Part shown: positions 1 through 4,215 of the stretch, one piece after another
How positions within the stretch are numbered: the first letter of the stretch is position 1
Layout of the letters: each line of letters starts with the position of its first letter
DNA from: an uncultured Burkholderiales bacterium
GTDB lineage: Bacteria; Pseudomonadota; Gammaproteobacteria; Burkholderiales; Burkholderiaceae_F
Length of the DNA stretch: 6,339 bases
Direction of reading: 5' to 3'
Assembly (NCBI GenBank): GCA_903871435.1
Contig: CAIQGU010000279.1
Span: 1 to 6,339 of the forward strand
Position numbers and translations under genes: made by a program
The notes under the pieces: generated by a model
Databases searched by the model: none
The model's input: the letters and a program-made list of their open reading frames with translations, nothing else
Told to the model about the DNA's origin: nothing

Positions 1-72
1 AGCCAGATGGCCAGCCGTGAACGCCACCTCGAGATGCAGGCCGCCCAGCGGGCGGCAGATAAGCGTGCCTGA
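1..72 (+). CDS. 3' end of an unidentified protein-coding gene (partial)
   Basis: An open frame enters from the left edge in phase 0 and ends at TGA 70-72, leaving 23 residues. The tail (ending AADKRA) is hydrophilic and rich in Arg, Glu, Gln and Ala, with no membrane segment or recognisable motif, and would form a charged helix. It is in the same reading frame as the cytochrome c gene that starts 45 bases later, so the two are probably co-transcribed. By context it could be the soluble C-terminal tail of a membrane respiratory subunit, but nothing in these residues shows that. It could also be a chance open frame, since only 72 bases are visible. The product is unknown. Confidence 0.5.
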   Translation, partial: SQMASRERHLEMQAAQRAADKRA

Positions 73-94
73 TATCGACCTACACGCCGGCGCC

Positions 95-109
95 GGCTCG
101 TCGCGAGCC
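95..109 (+). other. GC-rich hairpin ahead of the cytochrome c start
   Basis: GGCTCG (95-100) and CGAGCC (104-109) form a perfect 6-bp stem around a TCG loop. It is followed by TTCT and lies only 8 bases before the GTG start at 118. A 12-base perfect palindrome, GCCGGCGCCGGC (86-97), overlaps its left arm and would compete with it. The T-run is too short for a convincing terminator of the upstream gene. The hairpin may instead stabilise the intercistronic mRNA or restrict ribosome access. The structure is seen in the sequence; its function is inference. Confidence 0.4.
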
Positions 110-117
110 TTCTGGCA

Positions 118-603
118 GTGAAAAAAGGCGAACTGGCAGTATTGGGCGCTGTTGCCTTGCTCGCGGTTGGTGGGATTACCCGTGTTGCGCTGCAGCATCC
201 GCAGGCGCAGGACCGCGAGATTCCCTACTATTCCACCGCAGCGGCGCCCTTGGCGGCCCGCGCCGGCGACCTGATGCGGGAGCAGAACTGCCGGCAGTGC
301 CATAGCCTGTGGACGTCGCGCGACCCCACGCAGTCGGTGCCCGCACCCATGCTCGATGGCATGGGCGCCCTGCGCAGCGAGCGGTGGTTGTTCGACTATT
401 TTTCCGCCCCGGATCCGCAGGCGATACTGCCCTCGCGGCTCAAGCGCGAATACCGTCACCCGTCAATGGCCGCAATGCCGGAACCCGACCGGCATACCCT
501 GGCCCAGTACGTGGCCAGCCTGCAGGTGAAGGACTGGTATCTCGATCAAACCCGACGCCTTGAGCACGACAAGCTCACGGGCGACGACACGGCGGAAAAA
601 TAA
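118..603 (+). CDS. Membrane-anchored or exported monoheme cytochrome c
   Basis: This 161-residue protein is a probable class I cytochrome c carrying electrons at the periplasmic side of the membrane. Residues 1-25 are MKK followed by a hydrophobic segment (about 6-25), a signal anchor or signal peptide; a possible cleavage site follows PQA at about 28-30. The heme-binding CRQCH is at 58-62, and Met117 or Met120 (in HPSMAAMP, 114-121) are candidate distal heme ligands. The C-terminal 30 residues are charged. The compact domain and the spacing are loosely like cytochrome subunits of oxidases or sulfur-oxidising chains, but I cannot name a family. GTG 118 is the only standard start (ATG, GTG or TTG) after the in-frame stop at 70-72 that keeps the Lys-Lys before the hydrophobic segment. 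There is no clear Shine-Dalgarno sequence. Heme attachment would need the Ccm system encoded convergently to the right. Confidence 0.85.
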   Translation: MKKGELAVLGAVALLAVGGITRVALQHPQAQDREIPYYSTAAAPLAARAGDLMREQNCRQCHSLWTSRDPTQSVPAPMLDGMGALRSERWLFDYFSAPDPQAILPSRLKREYRHPSMAAMPEPDRHTLAQYVASLQVKDWYLDQTRRLEHDKLTGDDTAEK

Positions 604-620
604 CCGCGACTGGCGCGGCT
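596..620 (-). terminator. Intrinsic terminator of the ispDF-ccmABCD operon
   Basis: Read on the minus strand, the arms AGCCGCG (620-614) and CGCGGTT (608-602) pair over a CCAGT loop. This gives 7 bp, counting one G-U, and it is followed by ATTTTT (601-596). This is the classical GC hairpin plus U-tract, placed 44 bases after the ccmD stop. The T-run is the complement of the AAAAA and TAA at the end of the convergent cytochrome gene, so terminator and coding region overlap. On the plus strand the hairpin has no T-run after it, so it should work mainly for the minus operon. A second palindrome, GGGCGCCC (633-640), lies in the same gap without a T-run. Confidence 0.65.
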
Positions 621-663
621 GGGTGTCGGTCCGGGCGCCCTCCGGGTAGGCGGGTACGGATGC

Positions 664-831
664 TCAGGTCCGGCGGCGCGCCGGCGAGGCGGCACGGCGC
701 GCGCGCAGCAGACGCGCCCGCACACTGACAACCTCCACGATGACCACCAAGGCCAAGGCACCATACGAGCCCCAGATATAGCCGCCATACCCCCCCATGG
801 CCCAGAAAGCCTGCCAGCTGCCCCAGTTCAT
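664..831 (-). CDS. ccmD: Heme exporter protein CcmD
   Basis: This small 55-residue membrane protein belongs to System I cytochrome c maturation. In the known system CcmD holds the CcmABC complex together and helps release heme-loaded CcmE. The sequence shows the typical plan: an aromatic, Gly-rich N-terminus (MNWGSWQAFWAMGGYGGYIW), one transmembrane helix at about residues 22-37, then an Arg-rich cytoplasmic tail (RARLLRARRAASPARRRT). The length is normal for the family. The ATG at 831 overlaps the ccmC stop in an ATGA (828-831), indicating translational coupling. The frame stays open upstream through ccmC and ccmB, but that extension is antisense-like noise in a different frame from both genes. 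It is the last gene of the operon; the expected ccmE does not follow. Confidence 0.9.
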   Translation of the reverse strand: MNWGSWQAFWAMGGYGGYIWGSYGALALVVIVEVVSVRARLLRARRAASPARRRT

Positions 832-1592
832 GCCGAGGCCCCCGTCAGTGCGCGCACCCACTCGGTGCCGCGCTCGCGTTCCAGGACAATGGCGCGCGCC
901 CGGGCAAGCGCAGCCGCGATGCAATAGGCCCAGAAGGCCAGCGCCATGATGCCCATGGCAGCCAGCATGGGCGTGGCGATGGTAGGTGCGCGTCCTAGCG
1001 TAATGGAGGACCCCTGGTGCAGGGAATTCCACCATTGCACCGAGAAATAGATGATGGGAACGTTGACTACGCCCACCAGCGCGAGCAGACCGGCAGCGCG
1101 ATCGGCGCGGCGTACATCGTCGATAGCGCTGTGCAGCGCCATGAAGCCCATGTACAGGAACAGCAGCAGCAGGGTGGACGTCATCCGGGCGTCCCAGACC
1201 CAGTAGGCACCCCAGGCTGGGCGGCCCCACAGGGCTCCCGTCCACAGGGCGAGGAACGACATGAGCGCGCCGGTAGGCGCGAGCGCACTGGCCATGATGG
1301 CCGACATGCGGGTATTGAACACGAGCCCGAGCGCAGCCCAGAAGGCCATCACCACATAGATGAACATGCCCATCCAGGCGGCGGGGACGTGGATGAACAT
1401 GATGCGGTAGGCCTCGCCCTGCTGGGCGTCCGTCGGGGCAATGAAGAAGCCGACGTAAAGTCCCGCCACCGCCAGCAGGGCCGCCAGGACCGCAATGAAC
1501 GGGATGATGCGGCCGGTCAGCCGGTAGAACTCGGCGGGTGCCGCATAGCGAAACAGGCGGAATCCGGGGGTGGTCGGGTTGAGGGCTTGCAT
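828..1592 (-). CDS. ccmC: Heme exporter / heme-handling protein CcmC
   Basis: This 254-residue polytopic membrane protein presents heme to the chaperone CcmE on the periplasmic side. The tryptophan-rich WWD signature runs from W122 to D134 (WGRPAWGAYWVWD). The two conserved heme-ligand histidines are H68 (in FIHVPAAW) and H192 (in WWNSLHQGS), each offset by eight from the E. coli H60 and H184. About six hydrophobic helices are visible, as expected for the family (E. coli CcmC is 245 residues). I chose ATG 1592 because GAAGG (1602-1598) sits 5 bases before it. An in-frame TTG at 1607, five codons earlier, also has a GGAG (1620-1617) at 9 bases and cannot be excluded. The gene follows ccmB by about 21 bases and overlaps ccmD by 4. 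Confidence 0.95.
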   Translation of the reverse strand: MQALNPTTPGFRLFRYAAPAEFYRLTGRIIPFIAVLAALLAVAGLYVGFFIAPTDAQQGEAYRIMFIHVPAAWMGMFIYVVMAFWAALGLVFNTRMSAIMASALAPTGALMSFLALWTGALWGRPAWGAYWVWDARMTSTLLLLFLYMGFMALHSAIDDVRRADRAAGLLALVGVVNVPIIYFSVQWWNSLHQGSSITLGRAPTIATPMLAAMGIMALAFWAYCIAAALARARAIVLERERGTEWVRALTGASA

Positions 1593-1597
1593 GGCAA

Positions 1598-1602
1598 CCT
1601 TC
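1598..1602 (-). promoter_or_regulatory. Shine-Dalgarno deciding the ccmC start
   Basis: GAAGG lies 5 bases upstream of ATG 1592. A competing GGAG at 1620-1617 overlaps the ccmB stop codon TAA and lies 9 bases before TTG 1607. The ATG choice rests on the stronger start codon; the two sites together could permit two CcmC N-termini. Confidence 0.5.
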
Positions 1603-1613
1603 GTCAAGGGTAT

Positions 1614-2282
1614 TTACTCCAAGGATATCCGTAATGCGGTGGCGATGGCCCAGGGCGCCAGCGCGGCGGATCCCAGCGAAAGACCACCCAGGAGGAACAG
1701 GTTGGGGGCTGCCGACAGGCCGCCGGCGGTTGCGTCCACGGCACCCGCGCCGAAAATCAGGATGGGCACGGTCAGCGGCAACACCAGCAAGGTGACCAGC
1801 ACGCCGCCTCCCCGCAGGCCCAGCGTAAGCGCCGCCCCCACCGCGCCGATCAGGCTCAGTGCCGGCGTGCCCAGGGCCAGCGCCGCAATCAGCGTGCAAC
1901 CCGGCTCGAAGCGCAGATCGAACATGACGGCAATGGGAATTGCCGCCAGCGTGATGGGCGCTCCGGTCACCAGCCAGTGCGCCAGCACCTTGCCGATGAC
2001 GATGAGGGCCGCCGGCTGACCGGAGAGCAGCATCTGTTCGAGGGCGCCATCGGCGTGATCCTGCGCGAAAAGACGCGGCAACGAAACGATGGATGCCAGC
2101 AGAGCAGCGACCCAGACCGTTCCCGCGCCTATCGTCCGCAACACGTTGATCTCGGGGCCGACACCCAGCGGGACCATGGTGACCACCACGACAAAGAACA
2201 TGAGCACGTTGAGCACGTCGCCGCGCTGGCGCAATGCCAGCAGCAGGTCGCGGCGCAATACCGCGAGGAGCGCGCTGCTCAT
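1614..2282 (-). CDS. ccmB: Heme exporter membrane subunit CcmB
   Basis: This 222-residue integral membrane protein is the permease-like subunit that pairs with the CcmA ATPase in cytochrome c maturation. It aligns through its whole length with my memory of E. coli CcmB (220 residues). Matching landmarks are MVPLGVGPE (about 36-44), VWVAALLAS, the cytoplasmic LFAQDHADGALEQ loop, KVLAHWLVTG, LGTPALSLIGAVGAALT, GGVLVTLLVLPLTVPILIF, and the C-terminus ATALRISLE. Six hydrophobic helices are evident. The ATG at 2282 is preceded by GGAG with a 7-base spacer. It overlaps the ccmA stop in ATGA (2279-2282), so translation is probably coupled to the ATPase. No frameshift or missing segment is seen. Confidence 0.96.
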   Translation of the reverse strand: MSSALLAVLRRDLLLALRQRGDVLNVLMFFVVVVTMVPLGVGPEINVLRTIGAGTVWVAALLASIVSLPRLFAQDHADGALEQMLLSGQPAALIVIGKVLAHWLVTGAPITLAAIPIAVMFDLRFEPGCTLIAALALGTPALSLIGAVGAALTLGLRGGGVLVTLLVLPLTVPILIFGAGAVDATAGGLSAAPNLFLLGGLSLGSAALAPWAIATALRISLE

Positions 2283-2950
2283 GCCGGCACTCCGGAGGAA
2301 TCGTCCGGCTCGAATGCGCGCTCATCTCCTGCAGCTCCGGCAAGTTCGAGGCGGCGCGTGCCGCCGGGCAGGGTTATCGACTGATGCGCCGTCAGAAGGA
2401 CCAGACCGCCCGCTGCCATCTGCCGCTCGATGAGGCCGTTGAGCGTGGCTACGGCCCCGCTGTCGAGGGCATTGAAGGGTTCATCGAGTATCCACAAGGC
2501 GGCAGCGCGCGGCGCGCACAGGCGCGCGAGGGCAACGCGCCGCTTCTGGCCCTGCGAGAGATGGCGCGCCGGGATATCGGCGTGATCGGCCAGCCCGACC
2601 CGCTCAAGCGCCGCGAGACCTGCATCCACCGAGGCTCGCTCGCCGCGCAGCGCCGCAGTGAAGCGCAGATTTTCCAGGGCGCTGAGGTCGTCCTTGACGC
2701 CATTGAGGTGGCCGACAAAAGCAAGGTCGGCGCCGAATTCCTCGCGCGAGCGGCGGATATCCGTTCCCTTCCACCGGACGGTGCCCTCCGTGGGCATCAG
2801 AAGGCCGGCGATGATGCGCAGCAGGGTAGTCTTGCCCGCGCCGTTCCTGCCGGCGATGTGCAGGCACTGGCCCGGTGCCAGTTCGAAGTCGAGGCCGGAA
2901 AAGAGACAGCGCTCCCCCCGCGTGCATGCGAGACCGGTTGCCTGGAGCAT
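2279..2950 (-). CDS. ccmA: Heme exporter ATP-binding protein CcmA
   Basis: This 223-residue ABC ATPase drives the CcmABCD complex. In the known system ATP hydrolysis releases holo-CcmE from CcmC. Motifs in order are Walker A GRNGAGKT at 34-41, GHLNGVKDDLSALENLRF at 80-97 (the CcmA-type region after the Q-loop position), the signature LSQGQKRR at 131-138, Walker B LWILDEP at 152-158 with E157, the D-loop ALD at 161-163, and switch His189. The residue matching the Gln of E. coli GHQPG is Leu82. The C-terminus continues into an acidic tail overlapping ccmB. ATG 2950 is the only possible start, because an in-frame TGA lies two codons upstream. There is no good Shine-Dalgarno sequence, so initiation may depend on coupling to ribosomes arriving from ispF, 24 bases away. 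Confidence 0.96.
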   Translation of the reverse strand: MLQATGLACTRGERCLFSGLDFELAPGQCLHIAGRNGAGKTTLLRIIAGLLMPTEGTVRWKGTDIRRSREEFGADLAFVGHLNGVKDDLSALENLRFTAALRGERASVDAGLAALERVGLADHADIPARHLSQGQKRRVALARLCAPRAAALWILDEPFNALDSGAVATLNGLIERQMAAGGLVLLTAHQSITLPGGTRRLELAGAAGDERAFEPDDSSGVPA

Positions 2951-2974
2951 GTTCAGTCAGCCACCAGCGACATG

Positions 2975-3454
2975 TCAACCGCCCGTCAGCAAAACGACGG
3001 CCAGCGCGGCGATGCCTTCGCCGCGCCCGGTGAAGCCCAACCACTCCGTGGTCTTGCCCTTTACCGAAACCTCGGCGACGTCGATCTGCAACGCCGCGGC
3101 CAGCCGGGCCCGCATCGCCCCTACATAGGGCGCGATGCGCGGCTGCTGGGCGATGATCGTGCAATCGACATTGCCTACCCGCCAGCCCTGGGCATGCACC
3201 TGGGCAAGTGCCTGGGCCAACAGCTGCATGCTGTCTGCGCCGCGGTAGCGTTCGTCGCTATCGGGAAACAGGGCACCAATATCACCCAGCCCGGCCGCGC
3301 CCAACAGGCCATCGATGACGGCATGGGCCAGCACATCGGCATCGGAATGCCCCAGCAGGCCCTGCGCATGGGCCAATTCCACGCCAGCCAGCACCAGCCT
3401 GCGGCCTGGCACCAGTGCATGGACGTCGAAACCCTGACCTACGCGCAAGCGCAT
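2975..3454 (-). CDS. ispF: 2-C-methyl-D-erythritol 2,4-cyclodiphosphate synthase
   Basis: IspF converts CDP-methylerythritol 2-phosphate to MEcPP and CMP, the fifth step of the cytosolic MEP isoprenoid pathway, as a homotrimer. From the chosen ATG it has 159 residues, matching E. coli. Metal ligands are Asp10 and His12 in GFDVH and His44 in the second motif GHSDADVLAH. FPDSD (63-67) and the nucleotide-site stretch KTTEWLGFTGRGEG near the C-terminus are intact. The ATG at 3454 overlaps the ispD TGA (TGATG) and has GAGGG 9 bases upstream. An alternative ATG at 3460, two codons earlier, is only 3 bases from that GAGGG and is less likely. The pairing with ispD is common, and fused IspDF proteins exist; here the two are separate but overlapping. 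Confidence 0.95.
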   Translation of the reverse strand: MRLRVGQGFDVHALVPGRRLVLAGVELAHAQGLLGHSDADVLAHAVIDGLLGAAGLGDIGALFPDSDERYRGADSMQLLAQALAQVHAQGWRVGNVDCTIIAQQPRIAPYVGAMRARLAAALQIDVAEVSVKGKTTEWLGFTGRGEGIAALAVVLLTGG

Positions 3455-4146
3455 CACCATAGACCCTCACTGCGAAGCAAGCTTTCGGCCAGCGCAAGAT
3501 CTGCCGGCTCCGTGACCTTGATATTGCCGGGATCGCCGGCAACGAGGCGGGGCTGCAGCCCCAGGCGCTCGATCGCCGACGATTCGTCGGTAATTCCCGG
3601 CGCTGTCTCGCAGTCCTGCAGCGCGCGCGCCAGCGTGGCGGCGCGGAAAAACTGCGGCGTCAGTGCCCGCCACAGGCCGGCACGCTCGACCGTCTGCGCA
3701 ACGCGCCCGTCGGCGCCACGCTTGACCGTGTCGCTGACCGGAACCGCCAGCAAGCCGCCATGCTCGTCGATGCCACCCTGATCGATGAGCGCGCCCAGGT
3801 CGGACGCGCGCAGGCACGGCCGGGCGGCATCGTGCACCAGTACCCAGGCATCGGCATCCATCTGCGGCAGGGCAGCCAGCAGACCGGCGCGAACCGAGAG
3901 CGCGCGTGTTGCCCCGCCCACGGGAAGAATTTCGCAACGCGGCGGCAGGGGCAGATGCGCGGCTTGAGTATCGCCCGGGGCAACAATCACGAAGACGCGC
4001 GTCACGCGCACATCGGCCAGCAGGCACGCGACCGAGCGCTCCAGCAAGGTGCGCCGCCCCAGCGGAAGATATTGCTTGGGGCGGTCGGCACCCATCCGGG
4101 TACCGTTACCGCCCGCAGGAACCAGGCCGAATATCTGCTTCAACAA
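3454..4146 (-). CDS. ispD: 2-C-methyl-D-erythritol 4-phosphate cytidylyltransferase
   Basis: IspD joins MEP and CTP to give CDP-ME, the third step of the MEP pathway. From TTG 4146 the protein has 230 residues (E. coli has 236). The CTP-binding loop is VPAGGNGTRMG (9-19), followed by Lys24 in DRPKQY. HDAARP (105-110) supplies the conserved Asp106 and Arg109. VSDTVKR carries Thr140, TVERAGLWRALTPQ has Arg155, and NIKVTEPADLALAE supplies Lys210. No ATG lies between the conserved N-terminal strand IFGLVPAGG and distant upstream sequence, so the start must be TTG 4146, TTG 4143 or a rarer codon. GGG a few bases before TTG 4146 is only a weak Shine-Dalgarno sequence. The frame remains open far upstream, but there it is antisense to mfd and shows no family similarity. 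It is the first gene of the operon. Confidence 0.92.
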   Translation of the reverse strand: MLKQIFGLVPAGGNGTRMGADRPKQYLPLGRRTLLERSVACLLADVRVTRVFVIVAPGDTQAAHLPLPPRCEILPVGGATRALSVRAGLLAALPQMDADAWVLVHDAARPCLRASDLGALIDQGGIDEHGGLLAVPVSDTVKRGADGRVAQTVERAGLWRALTPQFFRAATLARALQDCETAPGITDESSAIERLGLQPRLVAGDPGNIKVTEPADLALAESLLRSEGLW

Positions 4147-4203
4147 GTGCCCATTCAGGAGCCAGGGTGAGCCAGCGCATGGCGCGCGACGCCCAGCGCT
4201 CCC

Positions 4204-4209
4204 TATAAT
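4204..4209 (+). promoter_or_regulatory. -10 element of the mfd promoter (predicted leaderless start)
   Basis: A perfect TATAAT stands in otherwise GC-rich sequence. The usual start point about 7 bases past the hexamer falls on A4216, the first base of the mfd ATG. No good -35 is seen: 15-19 bases upstream there is only GC-rich sequence such as TGGCGC at 4180-4185. The match and its placement are directly visible; promoter activity is inference. Confidence 0.6.
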
Positions 4210-4210
4210 A
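4205..4210 (-). promoter_or_regulatory. Candidate -10 element of the ispDF-ccm operon promoter
   Basis: The complement of the mfd -10 reads TATTAT on the minus strand, matching the consensus at five of six positions. It would start transcription near 4198, giving an ispD leader of roughly 50 bases. The best -35-like hexamer, TTGAGC (4229-4224), is too close, with a 13-base spacer, so support is moderate. No other AT-rich hexamer exists between ispD and mfd. Confidence 0.4.
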
Positions 4211-4215
4211 CCGGC

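Noticed and set aside
633..646. Palindrome GGGCGCCC with CCGG repeats as a terminator for the cytochrome c gene
   Set aside because: No T-run follows on the plus strand, and the stem is only 4 bp in each pairing; it is not convincing as an intrinsic terminator.
1017..1634. Plus-strand open frame of 205 codons antisense to ccmC
   Set aside because: It is a His/Gly/Arg/Glu-rich shadow of the membrane-helix codons of ccmC; no start signal or domain is seen.
832..2343. Upstream extension of the ccmD frame to 559 codons
   Set aside because: It overlaps ccmC and ccmB in another frame. The real CcmD begins at ATG 831 with the typical aromatic N-terminus, coupled to the ccmC stop.
2234..3781. Plus-strand open frame of 515 codons
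   Set aside because: It is antisense to ccmA, ispF and part of ispD, all of which have complete motif sets. Its translation is low-complexity Arg/Ala/Gln/Gly-rich without a domain, typical of a shadow frame in GC-rich DNA.
4159..4199. Short direct repeats GAGCCAG (4159, 4169) and GCC(C)AGCGC (4171, 4191) as operator sites
   Set aside because: The repeats are only 7-8 bases in GC-rich DNA, partly within the start region of ispD, with no match to a regulator site I know.
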